NCBI GenBank assembly: GCA_027490725.1 | Contig: JAIXXN010000050.1 | Coordinates: 22,767 to 86,766 of the forward strand | DNA: 64,000 nt | Direction: 5' to 3' | Source of the DNA: Oxalobacteraceae bacterium | GTDB taxonomy: Bacteria; Pseudomonadota; Gammaproteobacteria; Burkholderiales; Burkholderiaceae_D | Program-made: the position numbers and the translations under genes | Shown here: piece by piece, positions 45,414 through 54,579 of the stretch | How positions within the stretch are numbered: the stretch's first letter is position 1 | Layout: every line of letters begins with the position of its first letter | The notes under the pieces: model-generated | What the model was told of the DNA's origin: nothing | Seen by the model: the letters and a program-made list of their open reading frames with translations, nothing else | Database searches by the model: none

Positions 45414-45851
45414 ATGGAACTCTTTATTATTCTGCTCGGCGTTCTGGCCTTTGCTACGATGTATTCGATCGGCGTGGCTGCGGCCAAGCCGGTGCAAGGC
45501 AGCGATTTTTATAAAGTCTCGAAAGATGGCCGCGTGCTCGCCGCTGGTCCGCGCAAGGTCAAGGCGATCCGCCCCAAAGTCACGCCGCAGGGCTTGCAGG
45601 TCAGACTGCGCACCGGCAAACGCACCGGCGACTTTCTGGTGCACGAACTGGTGGCGGAAGCGCACCTGCCGAATCCGGCCGGTCACCGCCACGTACGTCA
45701 CCGCGACGGCAACTACCGCAACAACAAGGTCAGCAATCTGGTCTGGACCCGGCCGCCGGAACCGGAAGTCGTCCCCGAGCCTATTCGCCCGGGTGGTAAC
45801 GTCGATCCAGATGCGCTTCGACGTCCTTTCGAGATAACCATATCTCTTTAA
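45414..45851 (+). CDS. Membrane-anchored HNH-like protein
   Basis: From the ATG at 45414 the product is 145 residues; longer in-frame starts overlap the tdk start region and are rejected. Residues 1-22 form a hydrophobic helix. The middle reads VHELVAEAHLPNPAGHRHVRHRDGNYRNN split by the usual turns and then VSNLVWTRP, which matches the fold used by HNH/NUMOD4-type homing and phage endonucleases, with His ligands kept. A membrane anchor on such a domain is unusual. The 3' end overlaps the convergent acylase gene by 71 bp. Confidence 0.6.
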   Translation: MELFIILLGVLAFATMYSIGVAAAKPVQGSDFYKVSKDGRVLAAGPRKVKAIRPKVTPQGLQVRLRTGKRTGDFLVHELVAEAHLPNPAGHRHVRHRDGNYRNNKVSNLVWTRPPEPEVVPEPIRPGGNVDPDALRRPFEITISL

Positions 45852-48006
45852 ATTCACCACGCACATACATTCCGGCCTGATCGTTGAAATGCGCTGAGGC
45901 CGGATTGCCACTCTGACCACCGGCCAGCACACTACGGGCACGAATCTGCGGCCCGAATTCCACCACCGCGACAAAACTGTTGCCGCGCTCGCCGTACAGA
46001 CGCCGCGTGGTGCTCTTGCTGGTCATACCATACGCCGCCAGCGAACCCCAGTTGGCCGAGGCAAACGGCACCGGCAGGCTGGGCTGGTTATCATCAAATG
46101 GCTGATTGAAATCATCGCTACGGCGCTGGAAGCGGTTGACCTCGCCCCATGCCGTCTGCCACTGGCCGAAATCGGCCGTCAGCTTGGCACTGGCTAGCTG
46201 CAGAGCCTGCAAACGCTGCTCGGGCGTCAGTTCGCTACTGATATAGTCGAGCACCGGCATTTCCCGGGCCCGCGCTGGCGCCGCATAGCGCGTGCTCAGC
46301 TCCTGCGCCCAGAAAATTGCCAGCGTGGTCGGTACCGACTCGAGACCATAGCGCATATCCCAGCCACGCAAGGCGGCAATCTGCGCTGCCAGAGCGCTGC
46401 GCTGTTCGGCACCCTCCGGCAAGCCATCGTAGGCGGCAAATAAGGGCGGTAGCAGCGTTTCAAAGGCAGTCAGCAGGCTGTCATAAGCAGCCGCGATCAG
46501 GCTGTCGAGCGTGAAGTCGCGCCGTCCTTCCAGCACCCGCACAGCATGGATGCCGCGCGCATTTTCACCCTGCAAGGACATATACGGCGGGAAATCGGCC
46601 GCCTTGGGACTGGCCGCGCCCGCCGCCGTGTACGGCCAGTTATTGGTGTTCTGGATCCAGCCATTGCGCGGGTTAAACAGGGTAATGGTCTCGCTGACGC
46701 GATGCAGTCCCTGCCATTCGGTGGCCGGATTGCTGCCATCCACCGGATGCTTCCAGTCGAAGCGCGGGTCGCGACGCGGGATGAAATTACCGTGGAAGTA
46801 AGCGATATTGCCATCTGCATCCGCGTACACGGTGTTATTCGACGAATTGCTGCGCAATTCCATGGCGCGGTAGAACTGCCGGTAATTGCGCGCCTTGGTG
46901 CGGATATAGGACTGCGTCAATGCCTGCCGCGGCTGATTCATCATGCGCACCGCCACCCATTTGCCATCGTGCGCCCGCACGATCGGGCCGTGATGGCTGT
47001 AGTACACGGTCACCACTTTGCTGGCCATGCCGCTCGCCGTGCGGTACGGCAGGCGGATCTCGACCGCCTTCAGCGGCCGCTCACTCTGACCGTAGCGGTA
47101 ATAGAACTTGCCCCGCTTTTCCGTGATGGTTTCCAGATACTCGTCAATGGCGTCGCCGCCACCGGAGGTATGCATCCAGCCCAGCCGGTCATTAAAGCCC
47201 TGATACACAAAGAACTGTCCCCACGTCACGGCGCCATAGGCATTCAGGCCCTGTTCGCTGACGACATGCACCTCCGGACGGAAGTAGAACGAGGTGTGGG
47301 GGTTGATCAGCAGCAGCGGGTGGCCGTTGCGCGTCAGTTGCGGGGCAATCGCAAAGCCGTTCGAACCGCCCGGTTCGCGCTCGGCTGGCAGGCTCAACGC
47401 TGCCAGCGCTGGCAGCGCTAGCGGCGTCAGACCGGCCATGCCAGTCTTTGCAGCCCCTGGCAATGGCGGGCGGGCGCCAAGGCGGGCGCCATCCCGGTAC
47501 AGCGCTTCGAGCTGTTTCAGATCGACCGTCTCGATATCGCCACCGATGCTGCCCTCGCTGAAACTGAGCGCCATCCACGGTTCGAAATGGGTAATCAATG
47601 CCGGCTTTACCTCGGGATGGGTGGCCAGATAGTAGTTCAGGCCATCGGCAAAGGCCACCATCAGCTGTTTCAGCCAGGCCGGACTGCGCCGGTATTCCGC
47701 TTTCAGCTGCTGCGGCGAGATAAACAACTTCATGCGCAGATCGCGGTACAACTCCGCTTCCCCTTCCACCTCGGCCAGACGCCCCATGGCATTGATGTAA
47801 TTGCGCTCGATCCGTTTGAAATCGTCCTCCGCCTGCGCATACATCAACCCGAACACGGCATCGGCATCGCTTTTGCCGTACACATGGGGAATCCCCCAGC
47901 TATCGCGCAAAATCGTCACGCGGCGCGCCGCCTCGGGCGGGGCCGCCAGGCTACTGCCCATCGCGGCAGCGCACAACAAAGCAACAAGAGGTCGTAAAGT
48001 CAGCAT
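45781..48006 (-). CDS. Penicillin acylase-family N-terminal nucleophile hydrolase
   Basis: From the ATG at 48006 (MLTLRPLVALLC, signal peptide to about residue 22) the product has 741 residues. A longer reading runs into the ParB-like gene and is rejected. The family matures by self-cleavage before an N-terminal Ser; here GGSNGF places it at Ser215, after an alpha chain and a spacer of about 30 residues. Later motifs include YNDRLGW-like FNDRLGWMHTSG and NSSNNTVYADADGNIAYFHG. Substrates of such enzymes range from beta-lactams to acyl-homoserine lactones; this one cannot be told. Confidence 0.88.
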   Translation of the reverse strand: MLTLRPLVALLCAAAMGSSLAAPPEAARRVTILRDSWGIPHVYGKSDADAVFGLMYAQAEDDFKRIERNYINAMGRLAEVEGEAELYRDLRMKLFISPQQLKAEYRRSPAWLKQLMVAFADGLNYYLATHPEVKPALITHFEPWMALSFSEGSIGGDIETVDLKQLEALYRDGARLGARPPLPGAAKTGMAGLTPLALPALAALSLPAEREPGGSNGFAIAPQLTRNGHPLLLINPHTSFYFRPEVHVVSEQGLNAYGAVTWGQFFVYQGFNDRLGWMHTSGGGDAIDEYLETITEKRGKFYYRYGQSERPLKAVEIRLPYRTASGMASKVVTVYYSHHGPIVRAHDGKWVAVRMMNQPRQALTQSYIRTKARNYRQFYRAMELRSNSSNNTVYADADGNIAYFHGNFIPRRDPRFDWKHPVDGSNPATEWQGLHRVSETITLFNPRNGWIQNTNNWPYTAAGAASPKAADFPPYMSLQGENARGIHAVRVLEGRRDFTLDSLIAAAYDSLLTAFETLLPPLFAAYDGLPEGAEQRSALAAQIAALRGWDMRYGLESVPTTLAIFWAQELSTRYAAPARAREMPVLDYISSELTPEQRLQALQLASAKLTADFGQWQTAWGEVNRFQRRSDDFNQPFDDNQPSLPVPFASANWGSLAAYGMTSKSTTRRLYGERGNSFVAVVEFGPQIRARSVLAGGQSGNPASAHFNDQAGMYVRGEFKEIWLSRKDVEAHLDRRYHPGE

Positions 48007-48061
48007 GCAGGCGCTCCGGTGATGAACAGCAAAAGGACAAGGTCGCAGAGTCTGCGCTACG

Positions 48062-48919
48062 CTAACTAGCTTGCAGCAACTCCGACAGACGCTTCTGCAG
48101 GGCCGTGATTTCTTCGCGCAGCGCGGCGTTTTTCTCGCGCAGCACAGCGTTTTCTTCCCGCAAGGCGTCCACTTCCGTGGCAGGACGGCCATAGCCGGCG
48201 CCGCCGTTGCCCTCGACATCGCCGTCCTCAGCCGGCTTCGGCTCCTTAGGCGGGCGCGCCGCAGCACGCAATTCGCGCACTTCCTTGGCCGCTTTCTGCA
48301 ATTCCTTTTTACCGCCCGCCACCGCCGCCAGCTGCTCCGCTTCCGGCAGCGAAGCCACCGTTGCCGCCGCATTGATCGAAATCGTCCCCGAGCGCACCGC
48401 CTCGACCAGCTCCGGCGTGGCCGTTTTCTGAATCTTCTCGATCTGGCCGATGGTGGCACTACTCAGCCGCGCAGCACGCGCAATATCCTCGCGCGAGGTC
48501 AAAGGCATGGCCGCCACCCGCCCTTTCGGCGCTGCGCCCTCCTCCGGTGCGATCGCTGCATCTTCGGCCGCTGCCTGCGCAATCAGTTCGGCAGCACGGG
48601 CCGCCATAATCTCTTTTTTGCGCAAAGCCAGCACCCCGCGCTGATAGTCGGAGATGCTGCGACGACCCAGATTGTTGTCGATCATCCACAGTTTCACATC
48701 TTCCAGCTGGGTAAAACTGGTGTTCTCGGTCACCTTGAACGGGATGCCGTGCTGCTGGCAAATCTGGTAGCGGTTATGTCCGTCCACCAGCACATCCTGC
48801 CACAGCACCAGCGCGTCGCGGCAGCCTTCCTGCAGGATACTCTGCTCCAGCGCCGTATATTCCGCTTCCGTGAGCGGCTCGATATAGCTGCGCAGCACTT
48901 CATTAATCTTGATTTGCAT
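48062..48919 (-). CDS. ParB-like nuclease-domain protein, orphan
   Basis: A 285-residue protein. Residues about 1-100 match the ParB/Srx N-terminal domain: LEQSILQEGCRDALVLWQ and VLVDGHNRYQICQQHG, the latter holding the GxxR-like nucleotide-binding motif as DGHNRY. A helix-turn-helix region is likely at about 145-195 (TSREDIARAARLSSATIGQIEKI), and a leucine-rich coiled coil ends the protein (about 250-283). No parA is next to it, so it is not the usual segregation pair; it may be a regulator of plasmid or phage origin. Confidence 0.72.
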   Translation of the reverse strand: MQIKINEVLRSYIEPLTEAEYTALEQSILQEGCRDALVLWQDVLVDGHNRYQICQQHGIPFKVTENTSFTQLEDVKLWMIDNNLGRRSISDYQRGVLALRKKEIMAARAAELIAQAAAEDAAIAPEEGAAPKGRVAAMPLTSREDIARAARLSSATIGQIEKIQKTATPELVEAVRSGTISINAAATVASLPEAEQLAAVAGGKKELQKAAKEVRELRAAARPPKEPKPAEDGDVEGNGGAGYGRPATEVDALREENAVLREKNAALREEITALQKRLSELLQAS

Positions 48920-49074
48920 GGTCTAACTCCTTCCAGTTCGCGCCGCAAGCCGCCCCGGCTTGCGCGCAGCCCAGCATGCTACACCATCCCGCCAGCGCCC
49001 CAAAGCTCCGCGCCACAGGTTGCAATTGTAAAAACCTTGGCGCATCATGCACACTCCTCAATAAAGGTTTTACT

Positions 49075-49386
49075 ATGGTTAATTACATCATTCACGTTTC
49101 GTTTCCCCAGCCTGCTGCGGACACCATCGAGCGCCTCACCGCAGAACTGAGCAAATATCAGGTCGGCAGCGGCATCAAGGCGGAAGACGGCCGCGGCTAC
49201 GTACTGCCAGCGGGTACCTATGTGTATCACGGCAAGGAATCCGTTAATGAAGTACGCGACGCGATTTTCCGCGTGGCGGACGAAGTCCAGTCCGGCGGCG
49301 TGTCCGTGCTGGTCACGGAAGTGGCGACCGCTTCCTGGACGGGTCTGGAAGAATTGCCGGTCGTGCCAGACGCAGTAGCCCAGTAA
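49075..49386 (+). CDS. Small protein of unknown function (103 residues)
   Basis: I do not recognise this family. The protein begins MVNYIIHVSFPQPAAD, has no signal peptide or membrane helix, and alternates strands and helices (IERLTAELSKYQVG, VNEVRDAIFRVADEV), giving a small alpha/beta fold. The ATG at 49075 follows a weak AAAGG. Longer in-frame starts run back through an intergenic gap with no ribosome site. Confidence 0.6.
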   Translation: MVNYIIHVSFPQPAADTIERLTAELSKYQVGSGIKAEDGRGYVLPAGTYVYHGKESVNEVRDAIFRVADEVQSGGVSVLVTEVATASWTGLEELPVVPDAVAQ

Positions 49387-49397
49387 GTCACCGGGGT

Positions 49398-49431
49398 GCC
49401 GGAAATTACGACTTTTGTTTACATTTCCGGC
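49398..49431. other. Inverted repeat between the small protein and the TorT-like gene
   Basis: GCCGGAAAT and ATTTCCGGC (9 bp) flank a 16-nt loop. No T run follows on the plus strand, so this is not a clear terminator; it may be an operator or a factor-dependent stop. Confidence 0.4.
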
Positions 49432-49493
49432 GCTACTTACAGGTAAAATGAGGCGGTCGGCGCCGTTCCGGATCGCCTCATTGAGACCGCCAT

Positions 49494-50678
49494 ATGCCCC
49501 GCTTTCGCATTCTGCCGTTGTTAGGCCTGGTTTTCTGCTGTATCGGTGCCAGCCTTGCGGCCAGCCCTACATCCCCGCTCACAGCTGCCACAGTCGCCGT
49601 CTCCAACACGTCCGCACTCAGCCGCTTTGCCCCCATCCCGGTCGACGCGATTTATGCCCCGGTTCAGCCCAACGGCACAGCCGACGATGCACTGGCCAGC
49701 GGCCGTGTGGTACGCAGCACCTTTCCGATGGCTGCACGGGCCCGCAAAGCATGGCGTATCGCTTTCCTGTTTCCCCATATTAAAGACCCGTACTGGGTCG
49801 CCTGCAGCTCGGCACTGATCAGCGAAGCACACCGGCTCGGCGTGGCCATCGACATTCTGCCAGCGGCCGGCTACGACGACCTGCAGGGACAGTTGCAACA
49901 CATGGACGACGCCATCGCCGCCCGTTACGACGCCATCGTGGTCTCGCCTATCGGTATCACGGCGAATAATGCCTCGATCGCCAAGGCCCGCGCAGCAGGT
50001 ATCCCCGTGTTCGAACTGGCCAATGACAGCCGCAGTGACGACCTGACCATCAAAATCACCACCTCGCTGCGCGAAATGGGCCGTCAGGCAACCCGCTGGG
50101 TACTCGATGATGCGCGCAAACGCGGCCTGAAAACCGTCAATCTGGCCTTGCTGCCGGGCCCGCTGGGCGCGGGCTGGGTGAAAGGCGAAGTCGATGGCAC
50201 CCGCTATGCGGCGCAGGTGGCCGACATCAACGTCAACATCATCGATATCCGTTACGGCGACAGCGATGCCGGCGAACAGGCCGAGCTGGCCAACCAGATG
50301 CTGGCCAAGCACGGCAACAAAATCGACTATGTGCTGGCCTGCACCGCGTGCGCACCGGCCGCCATCGCCCCCCTGAAAGCGGCTGGGCTGAACCATAAAA
50401 TCAAGCTGGTCGCATTTGATCTGACGGGCGACATCGCCGAGGCCATCCGCAGTGGCGAGATCGCCGCGGCGGCCGATACCCGCGCGGTCAGTCAGGCCCG
50501 GGTTGCCATCAATGCTGCCGTGAATGTGCTGGAAGGACGCCAGCGTAAGCGCCCCCACACGTTGCTGATCCAGCTAGGCGTGGTGGATCAGCAAAACTTC
50601 GCCACGTATCCGTTTGAAAGTTCAATCGCACCGGAAAATTACAAATTGCAGCTCAAGTACGAACCCGGCAAAGGCTAA
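49494..50678 (+). CDS. TorT-like periplasmic binding protein
   Basis: A 394-residue exported protein (signal peptide to about residue 22). Its core (about 85-375) is a type I periplasmic binding fold: WRIAFLFPHIKDPYWVACSSAL, YDAIVVSPIGITANNASIAKARAAGIPVF, and GDIAEAIRSGEIAAAADTRAVSQ. The pattern recalls TorT, the sensor for trimethylamine N-oxide that works with the TorS kinase. No torS, torR or reductase genes are near, so ligand and partner are unknown. TorT is my best family guess, not a certain one. Confidence 0.68.
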   Translation: MPRFRILPLLGLVFCCIGASLAASPTSPLTAATVAVSNTSALSRFAPIPVDAIYAPVQPNGTADDALASGRVVRSTFPMAARARKAWRIAFLFPHIKDPYWVACSSALISEAHRLGVAIDILPAAGYDDLQGQLQHMDDAIAARYDAIVVSPIGITANNASIAKARAAGIPVFELANDSRSDDLTIKITTSLREMGRQATRWVLDDARKRGLKTVNLALLPGPLGAGWVKGEVDGTRYAAQVADINVNIIDIRYGDSDAGEQAELANQMLAKHGNKIDYVLACTACAPAAIAPLKAAGLNHKIKLVAFDLTGDIAEAIRSGEIAAAADTRAVSQARVAINAAVNVLEGRQRKRPHTLLIQLGVVDQQNFATYPFESSIAPENYKLQLKYEPGKG

Positions 50679-51060
50679 GCGTCAGCAGCAAAGTCGAACA
50701 GCAGGCCCGCGAAGGCCGCGCCCTGCTGGAAAAATCGCTGCAGTCGATCCACGAGACAAGCTCGGCGCGACGCCTATCCAGTAGGCGACGCCGGGATAGG
50801 AATGGTCATACCCATCCAGCTGGTGGCGCAGATGTGCAAGCTGCCTAGGAAGATTCCGGGTGAAACAGACCAGTTCGCTTCCGCTAGTGTTACGATTACA
50901 TAGCGGCATCGGGAATTGCCTGTGCATACACTGAGCGCGCAGCCGACCCGGAGGCTGGTGCTGGGCTACCGAGGTCAACTGCGCAGGTCAGTTACATTCT
51001 GCTCGATCCTCGGCAACTACCGTATTCAACCACTTACAATCCGCCTAGCCACACGCCTCC
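50679..51060. other. 382-bp gap with possible decayed coding sequence
   Basis: No intact gene is visible. The first about 80 bp on the plus strand read as open, protein-like sequence (SKVEQQAREGRALLEKSL), and a later stretch in another frame reads GMVIPIQLVAQMCKLPRKIPG before a stop. This looks like a broken gene remnant with frameshifts. The right part should hold the promoter of the HD-GYP gene at 51061. Confidence 0.4.
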
Positions 51061-52290
51061 ATGTTGAAAAAAATCGCTGTAGAACAAGCCCAGATTGGGA
51101 TGTATGTCCACAAAGTCTGTGGAACCTGGCTGGACAATCCGTTCTGGAGCGCTTCCTTCACCCTGCGTAGCGCCGCCGATCTGAAAAAACTGCAAGGCAG
51201 TTCGGCACGGGAAGTCTGGATCGACCCGGAGAAGGGCGTCGATCTGGCCGAACCGCTCGCCCCGCCCGCTGCGCCGGCGCCGGCAGCGCTGCATGTCGAG
51301 CCAGTGCTCGCCGTGACACCGGCCAGCTTCCAGTTCAAAGTCGAAGCCCCCACCAGCACCAGTGAAGAGCTGAAACGTGCCAAACGCATCGTCAAGACCA
51401 GCCGCGATGCGGTCGACGAAATGTTCAACGACGCCCGCATGGGCAAACTGATCAACACCGACACGGCGGTGCTGCTGGCCGATGAAATCGCCGCGTCCGT
51501 ACTACGCAATCCGGGGGCGCTGATCAGTCTAGTGCGCCTGAAGAAAATCGACGACTACACGTATATGCATTCGGTGGCGGTGTGCGCCATGATGGTGGCG
51601 CTGGCCCGTCAGCTCAACCTGTCCGATGCCGAAGTACGCGATTGCGGTCTGGCCGGACTGCTGCATGATGTGGGCAAGATGGCGATCCCGGTCGATATCC
51701 TGAACAAACCGGGCCGCCTGACGGAACAGGAATATGCGACCATACAGGCGCACCCGCGCGCTGGCTACGAACTGCTGGAGCACGCCGACGGGGTGCCGGC
51801 CATCGCCCGCGATGTCTGCCTGCACCACCACGAACGGGTAGACGGCAAAGGTTATCCGGATGCCCTGCCCGCCGACCAGATCAGCCTGCCGGCACGGATG
51901 GGGGCAATCTGCGACGTGTATGACGCCATCACCTCCAACCGGCCCTACAAGGAAGGCTGGTCGCCAGTGACCTCGCTGGCGCGCATGACGGAATGGGCCA
52001 AACAAGGGCAGTTCGATAGCACCCTGTTCGCCGCCTTTGTACGTTGCATCGGCATCTATCCGATCGGCACACTGGTCAGACTCAAGAGCGACCGGCTGGC
52101 GGTAGTGCTGGATAACCGCAAATCGCTGCTGGCGCCTATCGTGCGGGTAATGTATTCGCTCAAATCCCAGGTCTATCTGCCGCCGGAGACACTCGACCTG
52201 GCCTTGCCCGGCATCCCCGAGAGCATCATCTCGAGCGAAGAGGAAGCCACCTGGGGCATCGTCGATTGCGGCCGCTTCATGGCGGACTAA
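51061..52290 (+). CDS. DUF3391 and HD-GYP domain protein, c-di-GMP phosphodiesterase
   Basis: A 409-residue protein. Residues about 1-130 are a DUF3391-type region (VEQAQIGMYVHKVCGTWLDNPFW). The HD-GYP domain (about 160-350) has HSVAVCAMM, LLHDVGKMAIP near 200, HPRAGYELL, and HHHERVDGKGYP near 257, so the metal ligands and GYP loop are all there. It should hydrolyse c-di-GMP. It stands alone on the plus strand, convergent with the small HTH gene. Confidence 0.92.
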   Translation: MLKKIAVEQAQIGMYVHKVCGTWLDNPFWSASFTLRSAADLKKLQGSSAREVWIDPEKGVDLAEPLAPPAAPAPAALHVEPVLAVTPASFQFKVEAPTSTSEELKRAKRIVKTSRDAVDEMFNDARMGKLINTDTAVLLADEIAASVLRNPGALISLVRLKKIDDYTYMHSVAVCAMMVALARQLNLSDAEVRDCGLAGLLHDVGKMAIPVDILNKPGRLTEQEYATIQAHPRAGYELLEHADGVPAIARDVCLHHHERVDGKGYPDALPADQISLPARMGAICDVYDAITSNRPYKEGWSPVTSLARMTEWAKQGQFDSTLFAAFVRCIGIYPIGTLVRLKSDRLAVVLDNRKSLLAPIVRVMYSLKSQVYLPPETLDLALPGIPESIISSEEEATWGIVDCGRFMAD

Positions 52291-52317
52291 ACGCTGCGCT
52301 ACGCGACGCGCCCCCCA

Positions 52318-52596
52318 TCAGGACAGCTCGGGGTGGCGCTCCAGATATTGCCGGTGGATCGCATCAAGGCGCTTCAGTTCGGCGATGGGAATCTCGAATA
52401 CTTCGTGCACACGTAGCATCAGTTCGGCACTGACGCCGGTCCGGCCATGGCGAATTTTGCTCAGACTGGACGGCGCCAGATGCAGCGCACGGCTCAGTTC
52501 CGCATCATTTTTCAGCTGCTGGCGCAGCAGCACATGGTCCAGCAGTGCATGGGGCCGGGTGTCGGCGGCCAGTCCCAGATAGCGTTGGGCGTTCAT
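52318..52596 (-). CDS. Small helix-turn-helix regulator
   Basis: A 92-residue protein with a Cro/CI-like helix-turn-helix (about 30-65: DAELSRALHLAPSSLSKIRHG). The ATG at 52596 overlaps the TGA of the HD-GYP regulator gene, so the two are coupled; a longer reading overlaps that gene and is rejected. The C-terminal half is helical (ELKRLDAIHRQYLERHPE). Target unknown; it may regulate its own operon. Confidence 0.7.
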   Translation of the reverse strand: MNAQRYLGLAADTRPHALLDHVLLRQQLKNDAELSRALHLAPSSLSKIRHGRTGVSAELMLRVHEVFEIPIAELKRLDAIHRQYLERHPELS

Positions 52597-53654
52597 AGTG
52601 CCCCTCCTATATCGGCCAGCTCGTGGGCCTGATAAGCGTGCTGGATCGCCATCAGCCCATCGACATCGGCCAGTAAAGCGGCCACACAGAGGGGATCGAA
52701 CTGGCTGCCAGAACCGTTGCGCATATACTCGATGGCCCGTCCGAATTCCCAGCAAGCCTTGTAGGGCCGGGTCGAGGTCAGTGCATCGAACACATCGGCC
52801 ACTGCCACAATGCGTCCGTACAGGGGAATCGCGTCGCCCGCCAGTCCGCGCGGATAGCCGGTACCGTCAAAGCGCTCATGGTGACTTTGCGCGATGATCG
52901 CGCCGACCTGTAACAGCGGCGATTCGCTGCCAGCCAGAATGCTGGCACCGATATCCGGATGGCGCCGCATGATGTCCATTTCCTCGACCGTCAGCGGGCC
53001 CGGTTTCAGCAGAATCGCGTCAGGGATACCGACCTTGCCGATATCGTGCATCGGCGCGGCGTCGCGCACCAGATCGCACTTGGCCGCATCCAGCCCGAGA
53101 TTCTCGGCCGTCAGACGGGCATAGGCAGCCATCCGCAGCAAATGCCCACCGGTTTCCGGATCGCGGAATTCGGCGGCGCGCGACAGGCGGCAGATCGCCT
53201 CATGTTCGCGGGCCACCACATCTGCCGTGGCTTTGCGCACGGCAATGGTTAGCCAGTCGGCGCGTTCGGCCAGTTGCAGCTGGGCGCGCCGCAAGGCCAG
53301 CAGGTTACCCACCCGCGCATTGAGTTCGGCGTGATTGACCGGCTTGGTCAGAAAGTCGTTGGCGCTCAGGCGCAGCGCTTCATGGCGCACCGCCAGTTCG
53401 GTGTCGGCCGTCACCATCACCACCGGCACGTCACTCTTGCCTGGCAAGGCGCGGAAGCGGCGCAGGAATTCCAGTCCATCGAGCTCGGGCATCATGTAAT
53501 CGACCAGCACCAGATCCGGCGTATGGTTTTCGCACCAGGCCAGTGCCGCAAGCGGATCGGCCATCGGCCGGGATTCCACGGCATCTACCATGCTGAGCAT
53601 GTGACAGAACAGTTCCAGATTCAGTTTGTTGTCGTCAACTATCAGTACATTCAT
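52593..53654 (-). CDS. Receiver-HD-GYP response regulator
   Basis: Starting at the ATG at 53654 (GGGGA 8 bp upstream) the product is 353 residues, MNVLIVDDNKL. The receiver (1-120) has the acceptor Asp in LVLVDYMMPELDG and the Lys in LTKPVN. The HD-GYP domain (about 160-345) has MHDIGKVGIP and HHERFDGTGYP, so c-di-GMP hydrolysis is expected, switched by phosphorylation. No histidine kinase is next to it. It is coupled to the small HTH gene and divergent from the HTH-receiver gene, across an AT-rich 160-bp promoter region. Confidence 0.92.
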   Translation of the reverse strand: MNVLIVDDNKLNLELFCHMLSMVDAVESRPMADPLAALAWCENHTPDLVLVDYMMPELDGLEFLRRFRALPGKSDVPVVMVTADTELAVRHEALRLSANDFLTKPVNHAELNARVGNLLALRRAQLQLAERADWLTIAVRKATADVVAREHEAICRLSRAAEFRDPETGGHLLRMAAYARLTAENLGLDAAKCDLVRDAAPMHDIGKVGIPDAILLKPGPLTVEEMDIMRRHPDIGASILAGSESPLLQVGAIIAQSHHERFDGTGYPRGLAGDAIPLYGRIVAVADVFDALTSTRPYKACWEFGRAIEYMRNGSGSQFDPLCVAALLADVDGLMAIQHAYQAHELADIGGAL

Positions 53655-53817
53655 GGTGGTTCCCCGTGTGAACTCGAGTGGCATCCGCGCCGGTGCCTGC
53701 TCTTGCCTGTGGTAAAAAATCGAAATAAACCAATAAAATCAATTATACCGATTTTCGCACAAATTTCTAATTTATTGTTAGAATTGGTTTAAATCTGCGA
53801 GATGGGGAATATTTCAA

Positions 53818-54468
53818 ATGAAAAAACCGAGTCCGGCCAGTGCGGTGTGCACCACCCAGCGGGCGGCGACCATCCTGGGAATTTCCGTCTCTTCAGTCCA
53901 GCGGCTGGTGGAAGGAGGCGCGCTTGGTGCGTGGAAGACGCGCGGCGGCCACCGACGCCTGCCGCTGGCCGAGGTGCTCGCCTACAAAATGCAGCCGGGC
54001 AGCCCGCTGCAGGTCAGCGTCGCAAGCGACCACTTACGGGTGCTGATGGTCGAAGCGCAAGACCAGGCCCGCGAGCAGTTCCGCCGCCGTTTTTCCCTTT
54101 GGCATCTACCGGCCACGCTGGAAATGTGTGCCAGTATCTATCAAGCCATGCTGGTGATGGGGCGGCAGCAGCCCGATGTGCTGGTACTTGATCTGGAACA
54201 GAATCACATCGACGGCTGCGTACTGTTAAACACTCTGGTGGGCGATCCCAAGCTCTGGACCATGCATGTCGTAATCCTGTCCGAGCAGGATGCGGCGACA
54301 CTGACGGCACGCGGGATACTGCCCGAAGGCACGGTGTTTTTCGGCCGCACCGTCAGACCGGCCGACTTGCGTGACTATCTGCAGATGCGCTGCAGCCTGC
54401 ATAGTCATACCGCCGCCCCGCTGCCCTATCACAGCGCGCTCGGCGCCGTCGCCGAAACAGCCGCCTGA
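53818..54468 (+). CDS. Excisionase/MerR-type HTH fused to a receiver-like domain
   Basis: A 216-residue protein. The N-terminal 55 residues are a winged helix of MerR/excisionase type (TTQRAATILGISVSSVQRLVEGGALGAWKTRGGHRR). Residues about 70-185 are receiver-like, with an Asp at DVLVLDLEQNHIDG and an overall alternating fold. The usual Lys of receivers is not at its place (VFFGRTVRPADL), so phosphorylation is uncertain. The DNA-binding domain in front of a receiver is the reverse of most response regulators. It is divergent from the HD-GYP regulator and may control it. Confidence 0.8.
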   Translation: MKKPSPASAVCTTQRAATILGISVSSVQRLVEGGALGAWKTRGGHRRLPLAEVLAYKMQPGSPLQVSVASDHLRVLMVEAQDQAREQFRRRFSLWHLPATLEMCASIYQAMLVMGRQQPDVLVLDLEQNHIDGCVLLNTLVGDPKLWTMHVVILSEQDAATLTARGILPEGTVFFGRTVRPADLRDYLQMRCSLHSHTAAPLPYHSALGAVAETAA

Positions 54469-54579
54469 AAACAGACAGGGCATGCCCCGCCTCAGCCGGA
54501 CATGCCCTGCAAGTAAGCGCCGCGCCCTGCCAGATGCTGGCAACGCCGGCTTAACTTCTACAACCCTACTGCCGCAAGC

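Noticed and set aside
48007..48459. N-terminal extension of the acylase frame to 892 codons
   Set aside because: The extension lies in the wrong frame of the ParB-like gene, is Arg-rich, and the ATG at 48006 gives a normal signal peptide.
49494..50678. A full tor (TMAO) respiration locus
   Set aside because: Only a TorT-like binding protein is present; no kinase, regulator or reductase genes nearby.
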